A DNA stretch of 64,000 nt from the NCBI GenBank assembly GCA_963835295.1, contig CAWIEX010000002.1, positions 62,001 to 126,000 of the forward strand. Reading direction: 5' to 3'. The DNA comes from JAOPZW01 sp963835295. Its GTDB lineage: Bacteria; Actinomycetota; Thermoleophilia; Solirubrobacterales; Solirubrobacteraceae. The translations under genes and the position numbers were made by a program. Below the pieces are notes generated by a model. It saw only the letters and a list, made by a program, of their open reading frames with translations. It did not search any database and was not told the DNA's origin. Below are positions 1-7,314 of the stretch, one piece after another; position 1 is the first letter of the stretch, and every line of letters starts with the position of its first letter.

Positions 1-15
1 CGGCCACGGCCGCGC

Positions 16-1235
16 TCAGAGCTGCCAGGCACCGCCGCGCAGGACCGGCACGTCCTCGCCCGCCGCCGTGACGCCGGTGACGGCCACGTCGTCGCCGCCG
101 ATCATGAAGTCGACGTGGATCGAGGAGTGGTTCAGGCGCGGGTGGTCCTGCTCGCCTGCCGTGAACCGGTAGCTCTCGCCCAGCGCGATGTGCGACGCGG
201 CGTTCTCGTCGAGCAGCGTGTCGAAGAAGACGGTCTCGAGCTTGCCGATGCGCCCTTCGCCGTCGACGAGCGCGACCTCGCCCAGGCGCGACGCGCCCTC
301 GTCGCGGGCGGCGTAGCCGCGCAGGACATCGGCACCCGCCTCGGCCTCGATGCGCACGGCGCGCCCGTCGCGGAACTCGACCTCGAGGCCCTTGATGATC
401 GAGCCGCCGATGACCAGCGGCTTGGTCGCGCGCACGACGCCGTCGGTGCGCTGCGGGTCGGGGGCGCCGAAGACCTCCTCGGAGGGGAGGTTGGGCATGT
501 GGACGATCCCGTCGACCGTCTCGAAGCGCGCCGCCATGAAGAGCGTGGTGGGCAGCAGCCCGACCGTGAGGTTGGTGCCGGGGCCCTCGAAGCGCAGCGC
601 GTCGAAGCGCCGCTCGGTCACGCGCTCGGCGATGGCGACGAGGAAGTCCGCGCGCTCCTTCCAGGCCGCGACGGGGTCCGCCTCGTCCAGGCGGCAGACG
701 TGCAGGATCTGCTCGGACAGGCGGGCGAGCGCGTCCTCGTCGGACAGCCCCGGATGGACCTGGCGGGCCCAGCCGCTGGTCGGGTAGGGCACGATCGTCC
801 AGTTGGTCGTGCGCTCGTTGACCACGACGCCGGCCTCGCGGACGAAGGGCAGCTGGTCGCGACCGGCGCGGCGGGGGTCGAGGTCGTCCAGCAGCCCGGG
901 CGTGGCGGGCCCGAGAGCCCGATGCGCGCGCAGCGCAGGCGCCCTAGCTCGAGCAGCCGGTGGCCATACCAGGGCGGCACGTAGTCGAGCGTGTCCTCCT
1001 CGGCGTCGAGGATGCGCGCCCGCTTGACGTGCATGTCGAAGTACTGCACGTCGACGAACTTCGCGCCGTGCTGGTAGGCCTTGGCCGCCAGCGCGCGGAC
1101 CATCGCCTCCTTGCCGAGCTCGGCGCCGATCGCGACGATCTGGCCCTTCTGGACGTTGGCGGCGAACCCGATGGCGAGATCGGCGAAGCGCTCGAGGGTG
1201 GCTTGGTCGAAGGCGACGCCCGCGGTGGTCGACAT
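16..1235 (-). pseudogene. M29-family metallo-aminopeptidase, frame broken by a 1-nt deletion
   Basis: The N-terminal ~108 residues read from the ATG at 1235 (MSTTAGVAF...) and resemble the start of peptidase family M29 (AmpS/AmpT, cytosolic two-metal aminopeptidases). The remaining ~298 residues, to the TGA at 16-18, lie in another frame. They hold the family's metal-site motifs PSEEV, LGEVA, ASHIALG and IHVDFM. Joined at about 907-913 the protein would be ~406 residues, normal for M29. Restoring one G in the G/C run there (SGP|ATPGLL) repairs the gene. It is either a true frameshift or a sequencing error; the intact motifs after the break suggest a recent event or an error. The STAS gene follows upstream on the same strand. 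Confidence 0.8.
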
Positions 1236-1276
1236 CCCGGCACCGTAGCGCCCGAGGCCTCGCCGCCCGCCGCTCG

Positions 1277-1612
1277 TCAGGCGTCGTCGACGAGGTCGAG
1301 CACGCGCTCGACACCAGCTACCGCGAGGATGCGCTCGATCGAGGCGCCGGGGAGCGGCCGCACGATCAGGAAGCGCTGCTCGGTGCCCTCGACGCGCGCG
1401 TGGGCCGAGACCAGCACGCGCAGCCCCGTGGAGTCCATGAAGTCCAGCTCGCGCAGGTCGACGACGACGTCCTGCCCGTCATCGAGCCGACCCTGGATCG
1501 CCGCTTCGAGGTCCGGCGCGGTGGCCAGATCGAGCTCGCCACGGATGACGACGACCGCGCGTCCGTCGCGGTCGGAGATCGAGATCGAGAATCCGGTCGG
1601 GTCGAACGCCAT
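1277..1612 (-). CDS. STAS-domain anti-sigma factor antagonist
   Basis: A 111-residue single-domain protein. STAS proteins of the SpoIIAA/RsbV type bind anti-sigma kinases and release sigma factors. The phosphoacceptor motif is visible as FMDSTGLRVL around residues 64-73, with the Ser of D-S-T-G as the expected phosphorylation site, and the strand-helix order matches the family. It starts 16 nt downstream of the repeat-rich gene on the same strand. A possible -10 (TAGAGT, reverse strand 1625-1630) lies 12 nt before the ATG. No partner kinase is in the window, so the sigma factor it controls is unknown. Confidence 0.85.
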   Translation of the reverse strand: MAFDPTGFSISISDRDGRAVVVIRGELDLATAPDLEAAIQGRLDDGQDVVVDLRELDFMDSTGLRVLVSAHARVEGTEQRFLIVRPLPGASIERILAVAGVERVLDLVDDA

Positions 1613-1627
1613 GCGGCGAGGGACACT

Positions 1628-2392
1628 CTAGTCGGCTGGCGTGTCGTAGCGCTCGAGCCGGTCGAGCGCCTCCTCCAGCGCGTCGAGCTGCTCGCGGGCC
1701 TGCGCGATGTGGGCCTCGAGCTCGCCGGCGGCCGCGAGCAGGCGTCCCGCGGCGCCGGCCTCGTGGATGGGCGGCTCGCACGGCGCCTCGGGGTAGGGCG
1801 GGGCGACGGGCTCGGCGGGAGCCTCGGGCGCCGGCGCAGCGGCGGGCCCGGAGGGAGCCTCGGGCGCCGGCGCAGCGGCGGGCCCGGAGGGAGCCTCGGG
1901 CGCCGGCGCAGCGGCGGGCCCGGAGGGAGCCTCGGGCGCCGGCGCAGCGGCGGGCCCGGAGGGAGCCTCGGGCGCCGGCGCAGCGGCGGGCCCGGAGGGA
2001 GCCTCGGGCGCCGGCGCAGCGAGAGGCTCGCGGCGCACCGCCTCGATGCGCGCCACGGGGCCGGCCGGCTGCACCATCGCGGCCTCCTGCACGACCGGCG
2101 CAGCAGCGGCCTCGGCCGGCGCGACAGGCTCCGGCGCCGCGACAGGCTCGGCCGGCGCGGCCGGCTCCGGCGCCGCGACAGGCTCGGCCGGCGCGGCCGG
2201 CTCCGGCGCCGCGACAGGCTCGGCCGGCGCGGCCGGCTCCGGCGGCGCGACGGGCACCGCCACCGGCTCCGGCAGGGGCAGCGACGCGGCCTGCGCCGCC
2301 GCGGCAGCCGCCTGCGCGGCCGCAGCGGCCGCCTCGGCGGCTCGCAGCACGGCGTCGGCGCGCTGGGCGGGCGTGGGCGAGTCGGAGCTCAC
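1628..2392 (-). CDS. Pro/Ala/Glu-rich tandem-repeat protein with C-terminal coiled coil
   Basis: A 254-residue protein of no recognised family. Residues 1-40 are an Ala-rich helix (AEAAAAAAQAAAAAAQAA). The middle is built from two tandem-repeat blocks of 12 residues each, EPVAAPEPAAPA and APAPEAPSGPAA. The last ~45 residues (AGELEAHIAQAREQLDAL...) look like a short coiled coil. There is no signal peptide or membrane segment. The composition resembles flexible PAE linkers, so a scaffold or spacer role is possible, but function is not readable. It precedes the STAS gene by 15 nt and may be co-transcribed with it. Confidence 0.7.
   Translation of the reverse strand: MSSDSPTPAQRADAVLRAAEAAAAAAQAAAAAAQAASLPLPEPVAVPVAPPEPAAPAEPVAAPEPAAPAEPVAAPEPAAPAEPVAAPEPVAPAEAAAAPVVQEAAMVQPAGPVARIEAVRREPLAAPAPEAPSGPAAAPAPEAPSGPAAAPAPEAPSGPAAAPAPEAPSGPAAAPAPEAPSGPAAAPAPEAPAEPVAPPYPEAPCEPPIHEAGAAGRLLAAAGELEAHIAQAREQLDALEEALDRLERYDTPAD
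1821..2021. repeat. 36-bp tandem repeat array 1 (five units plus a partial)
   Basis: Units begin at 1821, 1857, 1893, 1929, 1965 and 2001 with no difference seen between the full copies. Each encodes the 12-residue unit APAPEAPSGPAA on the reverse strand. The near identity at DNA level suggests recent expansion by slippage or unequal crossing over. Confidence 0.95.
2109..2252. repeat. 36-bp tandem repeat array 2 (variant unit plus three units)
   Basis: Units begin at 2109 (variant), 2145, 2181 and 2217 and encode EPVAAPEPAAPA on the reverse strand. The period is the same as array 1 but the sequence differs, so the two blocks expanded independently inside one gene. Confidence 0.93.
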
Positions 2393-2415
2393 GCGGGCGA
2401 TGCTAGCTTGGCCAC

Positions 2416-2502
2416 ATGTCGCCCTTCTGGATCTGGACGCAGGTGGCCATCTGCGTCTTCGTGCTCGTGGGCATCGTCATCGCCATCGTGAAGCTTGCCT
2501 AG
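2416..2502 (+). CDS. 28-residue single-pass membrane peptide
   Basis: ATG at 2416 to TAG at 2500-2502 encodes MSPFWIWTQVAICV followed by FVLVGIVIAIVKLA. Nearly the whole peptide is one hydrophobic helix ending in Lys. A -10-like TAGCTT (2404-2409) sits 6 nt before the ATG, the spacing of leaderless genes in this window. Its stop codon is part of the TAGACT box that seems to serve the next gene (uspA-like, ATG 2514). It is too short for routine gene callers. No function is known; a small membrane-protein regulator is possible. Confidence 0.55.
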   Translation: MSPFWIWTQVAICVFVLVGIVIAIVKLA

Positions 2503-2513
2503 ACTGCGGCGCC

Positions 2514-2957
2514 ATGTTCGCCTCGATCGTCGTGGGGACGGACGGATCCCAGACCGCCCGGGAGGCGGTCAGCCAAGCGGTGGAGCTGGCGCGCCGTCAC
2601 GCAGCGCGCCTGGACATCGTCAGCGCCTATGAGCCGGTGCCGGCCGGGCGCCTGCGCGAGGAGGCCCAGCAGGTCCCCGGCGACCTGCAGTGGATGGTCA
2701 ACGCCCGGGAGGACGTCGACGCCACCCTGCGCGAGGCGGCGGCCGAGTCGGAGGCCGCCGGAGTCGCCACCGAGACCTACGCGCGCCAGGGCGACCCAGC
2801 CGACGCCATCCTCGACGTGGCCGAGGAGCGCGGCGCTGACCTGATCGTCGTGGGCAACAAGGGCATGACGGGCGCCAAGCGCTTCCTGCTCGGCTCCGTG
2901 CCCAACAAGATCAGCCACCACGCGCCGTGCAGCGTGCTGATCATCCGGACCACCTAA
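2514..2957 (+). CDS. Universal stress protein (UspA family)
   Basis: A 147-residue single Usp domain. The N-terminus FASIVVGTDGS is the first strand with the nucleotide-binding Asp. The ATP-binding signature G-x2-G-x9-G-S is present as GNKGMTGAKRFLLGS near the C-terminus, so this is probably an ATP-binding member. It is likely leaderless: TAGACT at 2500-2505 lies 8 nt before the ATG. The 3' end overlaps the convergent protease gene by 4 nt. Confidence 0.92.
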   Translation: MFASIVVGTDGSQTAREAVSQAVELARRHAARLDIVSAYEPVPAGRLREEAQQVPGDLQWMVNAREDVDATLREAAAESEAAGVATETYARQGDPADAILDVAEERGADLIVVGNKGMTGAKRFLLGSVPNKISHHAPCSVLIIRTT

Positions 2958-4264
2958 CCGACAGGCGTCCTGGTGCCGCGCAGGGCGGCGGCGGCGTCGA
3001 CGAGGCCCCCGGCGTAATAGCGGTCGCGCCCCGGCGCCCCGAGATCGCGTGCCGTCTCGGTCAGCCGCTGGGCGACCTGCTTCGTCGTCGGGTGCTGGCC
3101 GAGCGCCTTCGACGCGAGGAGCAGCGCGATGACGCCGGTGACGTGCGGCGCCGCCATCGAGGTCCCCTTCAGCCCGATGCGCCCGCTGCGATCGTGCGGG
3201 ACCGAGAAGTCGCCGTACCGGCCACGCTTGAAGCTGACCTGCTGGACGTTGCGTCCCGCCTTGGCGTTGGGCGCGCAGTGGGGGTCGTTGGGCAGCGAGG
3301 CGTCGCTGCCGCCGCCCGGGGCGACGACGTCGACGCCGTGCCCGAAGTTCGAGTAGTCCGCCAGGCAGCCGTGCTCGGTCGTGGCCCCGACATAGATGAT
3401 CGAGTCGTCGAGCACCGTCGAGGGGATCTCGGCCTCGCCGGAGTTCCCCGCGGCGACCACGACGGGCACCCGGTGCTGGCCGGCGTAGCGGATCGCGTCA
3501 CGCACGTCGGGCGAGCTCGTGATCGTGTACGGCCGCCCGCTGAGCAGGTCGAAGAACTCGACCGAGAGGTTGATCACCCGGGCGTCGTGGTCCACGGAGT
3601 AGCGGATGCCGCGGGCGATGGCCGACGAGGTGCCCTCGTCGAGGGAGTCGAGGACGCGCACGGGCATGATGTCGGCCCGGTAGGCGACGCCGATCATGCC
3701 GAAGTGGTTGTCGGCGGCCGCGGCGATCGCGCTGGCGACGAACGTCCCGTGCCCGCTGCGGTCGTTCGGGTAGCGATCGTTGGCGACGAAGTCGTAGCCG
3801 GGGCGCATGCGCTTGGCCGGCAGGTCCGGCGAGCGGCGATACGGGGGGCGGTTGGCGTAGGCCACGCCCGTGTCGACGACGGCGACCTTGATGCCCGCGC
3901 CGCCCCTGGCCCCCAGGGTCGCGAGCTGGGTCCAGGCGCCAGGGACGTCGATGCCGAAGGGGCCGACGAGGTCCCACTCGACCGCCTGCCAGCCGCCCGG
4001 CGTGCCGGCGGCCTGGGCCACGCCGGTGTCGTCGAAGTCGGCCGGCCGCGCCACGTAGCGCGGCCGCGCCGAGACGACCCCGGCCCGGCGGCGCAGCGCC
4101 GGGAGCGCGCGCCGGGCCGCATCGGCGTCGGCGTAGTGCACGACGGCCCGGTGATCGCGGTAGCGCACGACGACCTGGCCGGTGTCGAGGTCGGCCTGAG
4201 CGCTCGCGCTCATGGCGAGCGCGCCCAGCAACGAGCTGAGGAGGATGACGGTGAAGCGACGCAT
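2954..4264 (-). CDS. Secreted S8 subtilisin-like serine protease
   Basis: A 436-residue protein starting at MRRFTVILLSS, chosen because it gives a good Sec signal peptide (residues 1-24, ending SAQA). A short prodomain-like region follows (about 27-75). The subtilase catalytic triad is complete: Asp131 in VAVVDTGVA, His172 in GHGTFVAS and Ser369 in GTSMAAPHVTG. Asn274 in AAGNSG is the expected oxyanion-hole residue. Cysteines at about 300 and 330 may form a disulfide. There is no C-terminal anchor, so it should be released outside the membrane. It stands alone, convergent with the stress-protein gene. Confidence 0.9.
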   Translation of the reverse strand: MRRFTVILLSSLLGALAMSASAQADLDTGQVVVRYRDHRAVVHYADADAARRALPALRRRAGVVSARPRYVARPADFDDTGVAQAAGTPGGWQAVEWDLVGPFGIDVPGAWTQLATLGARGGAGIKVAVVDTGVAYANRPPYRRSPDLPAKRMRPGYDFVANDRYPNDRSGHGTFVASAIAAAADNHFGMIGVAYRADIMPVRVLDSLDEGTSSAIARGIRYSVDHDARVINLSVEFFDLLSGRPYTITSSPDVRDAIRYAGQHRVPVVVAAGNSGEAEIPSTVLDDSIIYVGATTEHGCLADYSNFGHGVDVVAPGGGSDASLPNDPHCAPNAKAGRNVQQVSFKRGRYGDFSVPHDRSGRIGLKGTSMAAPHVTGVIALLLASKALGQHPTTKQVAQRLTETARDLGAPGRDRYYAGGLVDAAAALRGTRTPVG

Positions 4265-4358
4265 GCGCAGGAAAGGGCAGTTGCCCTCCTGGAAGGACAA
4301 CAGCCCAGGAGCCCAACAGTCTCGCACCATGCCCGTCGCGCGGACGTAAGGTGATGGC

Positions 4359-4829
4359 GTGCCTGCGGCAGACCGCTTCTTTCCTCGCGACGAGTGGTTC
4401 ATGCGCCTGGCCCTGCGCGAGGCCGAGCGCGCGCTCGAGCACGAGGACGTGCCCATCGGCGCCGTCGTCGTGCACGAGGGCGAGGTCGTGGGCGCCGGCC
4501 ACAACGAGCGCGAGCTGCGCCAGGACCCGACGGCGCACGCCGAGATCCTGGCGCTGCGCGAGGCCTCGGGCGCCCTCGGCTCCTGGCGCGTGCTCGACAG
4601 CGTGCTCTACGTGACCCTCGAGCCGTGCGCGATGTGCGCGGGGGCGATCGTGCTCGCGCGCGTCCCGCGCGTGGTCTACGGGACGACCGATCCCAAGGCC
4701 GGCGCCGCCGGCAGCGTGCTCGACGTCCTCTCGCACCCGCGCCTGAACCACCGTCCCGAGCTGGCCGGCGGCCTCCTGGCGGCCGAGTGCGCAGCGCTGC
4801 TGACGGGCTTCTTCGGCACCCGCCGCTGA
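4359..4829 (+). CDS. tadA: tRNA(adenine34) deaminase TadA
   Basis: A 156-residue zinc-dependent deaminase that converts A34 to inosine in tRNA-Arg(ACG). Zinc-site residues are clear: His60-Ala-Glu62 (TAHAE) and Cys90/Cys93 (EPCAMCAG). Length and the FxxR...ALEHEDVPIGAVVV N-terminus are typical of TadA rather than a guanine or cytidine deaminase. The start is GTG at 4359; TAAGGT at 4347-4352 lies 6 nt upstream, indicating a leaderless transcript. An overlapping GTG-ATG in another frame at 4351 was not used. Confidence 0.93.
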   Translation: MPAADRFFPRDEWFMRLALREAERALEHEDVPIGAVVVHEGEVVGAGHNERELRQDPTAHAEILALREASGALGSWRVLDSVLYVTLEPCAMCAGAIVLARVPRVVYGTTDPKAGAAGSVLDVLSHPRLNHRPELAGGLLAAECAALLTGFFGTRR

Positions 4830-4871
4830 GGGCACCGCGGGGGCGCCAACTACGGCTGCGGACAAATGTCC

Positions 4872-4899
4872 TACACCTGTCGGCCCTTTTGGCCGATGA
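4872..4899 (+). promoter_or_regulatory. Possible flagellar sigma28-type promoter of the chemoreceptor
   Basis: TACA at 4872-4875 and GCCGATGA at 4892-4899 are 16 nt apart. They resemble the FliA consensus (TAAA-N15-GCCGATAA). The ATG of the chemoreceptor begins 7 nt later. The same bases form the inverted repeat TCGGCC-cttt-TGGCCGA, so a structural role cannot be excluded. Confidence 0.35.
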
Positions 4900-4906
4900 G
4901 GGGACC

Positions 4907-6538
4907 ATGTTGGACATCCCTTTCACGACCGAGCCCCAGGTCGAGTCACCTCACGCGGGCTGGGACCTCACGTCGGTGGCGCCGGTCGGCGACGCCGATC
5001 CCGCCGACCAGCTCGCCGAGCTGTCCTCCGCCGTCGCCGCCATGGTCAGCGGCGTCCACCGCGCCGTCCTGGCCTTCAGCGGGGGCGGCGCCCGCACCGC
5101 GATGGGCACCGCCGCGGTGTCCTCGCGCGTGCATCACATCCGCACCGAGCTCGAGGGCGTGGCCGTCGCGGTCGAGGCCCTGCACAGCGGCGCCGAGGAC
5201 GCGGCCCTCGCGGGCGAGCAGTCCGCGCGCATGTGCGGCGATGTCGCCGCCGAGGTCGAGCAGGGAGCCGCGGTCCTGGCCCGGGTCGTCGAGGCCGTCG
5301 AGGCCATGGGCGCCCAGCGCGAGCGCATCGAGCGCCTCGCCGAGCAGCTCGCGGAGATCGCCACCTTCTCCGGCGTCATCAAGGAAGTCGCCGACAAGAC
5401 CAAGCTGCTGGCGCTGAACGCGACGATCGAGGCCGCGCGCGCCGGCACCCACGGCGCCGCCTTCCGCGTCGTGGCCGACGAGATCGGCAAGCTCGCGGCC
5501 GACAGCGAGGCCCAGACGCGCCGCATCGCCAGCGTCGTCGCCGCCACCCACTCCGACCTCGACCCGCTGCGCGAGGCGATCGACGCGACCCGCGCCCACG
5601 GCGACGGCGTGGCTGACGCGCACGCAGCGCGTGAGACCGTGCGCCGGATCGGCGAGCTCGCCGAGCAGCTCACCGAGCCGGCCGAGCGCGTCGCGGCTGC
5701 CGCCGAGGAGCAGCTTCAGGCTCTGGGCGAGATGTCCGGGCACATGCAGGGCAGCGTCCTCGCCGTGGCCGAGGTCGACGAGCACGCCACGCAGATGAGC
5801 GCCCAGGCGCTCGACCTGTCCTCTTCGGCCGAGGATGTCTACGAGCTGCTGCAGCCGTTCTGGACGGACTCGTTCGTGGACCGCGCCGGCGACGTCGCCC
5901 GTCGCCTCGCGGGTGAGATCGGCGGCGTCCTCGACGCCCTCGTCGACAGCGGGCGCATCTCCCTCGCGCAGGTGCTCGACCCCCGCTACGACGAGATCAC
6001 TGGTCCGCGCATCGCCGAGCTGCGCCGGCTCTTCGACGTCTCGCGCGTGCCGCTCAGCGGCTTCGACCCGCCCAAGTTCTCGACCGGCTACGACCACCTG
6101 GTCGACGAGCCGCTCATGGCCGTCTACGACCGCACGCTGGCCGAGAACCCGTGGCTCGTCCTGGCCGCGGGCTCGGACCTCAACGTCTACGCCCCCGTCC
6201 ACGCGCGCCCGTTGTGCTCTGACTGGACCGGCGATCCTTCGAAGGACCTCATCGGCAACCGGATCAAGCGCATCCTCACCGACAACCCGGCGCTGGTGCG
6301 CGCCAACCGCGTCGGCGTCGGCCGCGAGCTGCCCCACCGGGTGCTGTCGCGCGCCGAGATGCGGGCGGCCGGCTGCGACCTGACCGAGCCCGCTGGTGGC
6401 GAGCACCGCCGCCTCGTGCAGACCTACGCGCGCGACACGGGCGCGATCTTCACCGTGCTGTCCGTTCCCGTGTACGTCCACGGCGAGCGCTGGGGCGCCG
6501 CCGTCATCGGCTGGGACCCGGACACGATCACGACCTGA
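4907..6538 (+). CDS. Soluble methyl-accepting chemotaxis-type receptor
   Basis: A 543-residue protein without a membrane segment. Residues ~60-300 form a long helical MCP signalling domain. The hairpin tip that binds CheA/CheW is visible at ~155-195 (IKEVADKTKLLALNATIEAA, then RVVADEIGKLA). The C-terminal ~220 residues form a sensory module seen in other cytosolic MCPs, with GDPSKDLIGNRIKRI and a final strand pair around PVYVHGERWGAAVIGW. The ligand is unknown. The ORF is open further upstream, but ATG 4907 fits both domain boundaries and the promoter. No che or flagellar genes are in the window. Confidence 0.82.
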   Translation: MLDIPFTTEPQVESPHAGWDLTSVAPVGDADPADQLAELSSAVAAMVSGVHRAVLAFSGGGARTAMGTAAVSSRVHHIRTELEGVAVAVEALHSGAEDAALAGEQSARMCGDVAAEVEQGAAVLARVVEAVEAMGAQRERIERLAEQLAEIATFSGVIKEVADKTKLLALNATIEAARAGTHGAAFRVVADEIGKLAADSEAQTRRIASVVAATHSDLDPLREAIDATRAHGDGVADAHAARETVRRIGELAEQLTEPAERVAAAAEEQLQALGEMSGHMQGSVLAVAEVDEHATQMSAQALDLSSSAEDVYELLQPFWTDSFVDRAGDVARRLAGEIGGVLDALVDSGRISLAQVLDPRYDEITGPRIAELRRLFDVSRVPLSGFDPPKFSTGYDHLVDEPLMAVYDRTLAENPWLVLAAGSDLNVYAPVHARPLCSDWTGDPSKDLIGNRIKRILTDNPALVRANRVGVGRELPHRVLSRAEMRAAGCDLTEPAGGEHRRLVQTYARDTGAIFTVLSVPVYVHGERWGAAVIGWDPDTITT

Positions 6539-6593
6539 GCGCGGCGCCGCGCCCGGCGCCGCTACCCTTCCTGCTCCCCGTGACGGGTCCCGT

Positions 6594-6681
6594 GGAGGGG
6601 TGCCGGAGTGGTTGAACGGGGCGGTCTCGAAAACCGTTGTGCGTCATTGGCGCACCGAGGGTTCGAATCCCTCCCCCTCCG
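6594..6681 (+). tRNA. tRNA-Ser (anticodon CGA)
   Basis: An 88-nt cloverleaf: acceptor GGAGGGG (6594-6600) pairs with CCCCTCC (6674-6680), discriminator G at 6681. The anticodon loop CTCGAAA carries CGA at 6628-6630. There is a long class II variable arm, and a T arm GAGGG-TTCGAAT-CCCTC. The 3' CCA is not encoded. It reads UCG, a major Ser codon in this GC-rich genome. Confidence 0.96.
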
Positions 6682-6726
6682 TCTCCGTCTGCGATCGTAG
6701 GCCGCGCCCGAGGGGCGAATCCGGTG

Positions 6727-6769
6727 CCGTCCTGCCTAAGTGTCGTGATGCGACCTCAGGGCAGGACGG
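6727..6769. repeat. Palindromic repeat, copy 1 (GTCCTGCC core)
   Basis: Perfect 10-bp arms CCGTCCTGCC (6727-6736) and GGCAGGACGG (6760-6769) enclose 23 nt. The right half, GCGACCTCAGGGCAGGACGG, recurs at the centre of the large inverted repeat at 61754-61994, so this is a dispersed element rather than a simple terminator. Confidence 0.8.
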
Positions 6770-6845
6770 TAGAGCGGGAACTCGCGCGGATCGCGGACGG
6801 TCAACACGGCGTGGTGACACGCGCGCAGCTCCTCCGGGAGTCCGC
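6748..6845 (+). pseudogene. Remnant of an AbiEi/DUF559-type gene (N-terminal fragment)
   Basis: In frame from ATG 6748 the fragment reads VERELARIADGQHGVVTRAQ then LLRES. This resembles the N-terminal winged-helix segment of AbiEi-type (type IV antitoxin) and DUF559 proteins. The homology ends after ~25 residues and the fragment abuts the stop codon of the MarR gene. No start region, C-terminal part or toxin partner is present. It lies directly after tRNA-Ser and inside the palindromic repeat, suggesting debris of an accessory gene. Confidence 0.5.
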
Positions 6846-7238
6846 TCAGACTTCGAGCGCCGCCGCCAGCACCGCGCGGTGCGCGGGGCGCGCCGCGGCG
6901 TAACGCTCGCGGCCGGCGTCGGTGAGGCACGCGAAGATGCCGCGTCGGTCCTCGGCGCACATGGTGCGCATGACGAGGCCGTCGCCCTCCAAGCGCGCGA
7001 CGACGCGCGACAGGGCGCTCTGGCTGAGGTGCACGGCCTCGGCCAAGTCCTGCATGCGGCGCTCGTCCTTCTCGCCCGTCGCGAGGCGCTCGAGGACCTC
7101 GTACTCGCTGACACCCAGGCCATGCTCGTGGAGCGAGCGCTCGAGCGCGGACGTCGTCCGCGCGTGGCGGTCGAGCAGAGCGCGCCAGGCCTCGACGAGG
7201 CGGGTGTCGTCTTCCGGGCTGTTCAAGGTGCCGCGCAT
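6846..7238 (-). CDS. MarR-family transcriptional regulator
   Basis: About 130 residues with a winged helix-turn-helix: GVSEYEVLERLATGE, then LAEAVHLSQSALSRVVARLE as recognition region and a wing at DRRGIFACLTDAG. It is divergent from the DHA2 efflux pump at 7315 and probably its repressor, the usual arrangement. The annotated ATG at 7238 overlaps a TATAAT hexamer, so the in-frame TTG at 7226 may be the true start (126 residues). Confidence 0.85.
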   Translation of the reverse strand: MRGTLNSPEDDTRLVEAWRALLDRHARTTSALERSLHEHGLGVSEYEVLERLATGEKDERRMQDLAEAVHLSQSALSRVVARLEGDGLVMRTMCAEDRRGIFACLTDAGRERYAAARPAHRAVLAAALEV

Positions 7239-7314
7239 TATAGCGCTCGGTGGCAATTTTTGCGTTCACATCAGATGCACATAGAATTTATGCGTCTGCA
7301 TGTATTCTCTCTGA
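7239..7314. promoter_or_regulatory. Divergent MarR/MFS promoter and operator region
   Basis: A 76-bp AT-rich gap between divergent genes. Leftward, TATAAT overlaps the MarR start. Rightward, TATTCT (7303-7308) lies 6 nt before the MFS ATG, a leaderless layout. Between them an imperfect dyad CAGATGCACATA / TATGCGTCTG (about 7272-7298) is a candidate MarR operator that would cover the MFS promoter. Confidence 0.55.

Noticed and set aside
1821..2252. 36-bp repeats considered as a CRISPR array
   Set aside because: Units are contiguous without spacers, lie in frame inside a gene and no cas genes are present.
6594..6845. tRNA-Ser as an integration site of a genomic island
   Set aside because: No integrase, no duplicated tRNA 3' end and no mobile genes follow; only a gene fragment and a palindromic repeat are seen.
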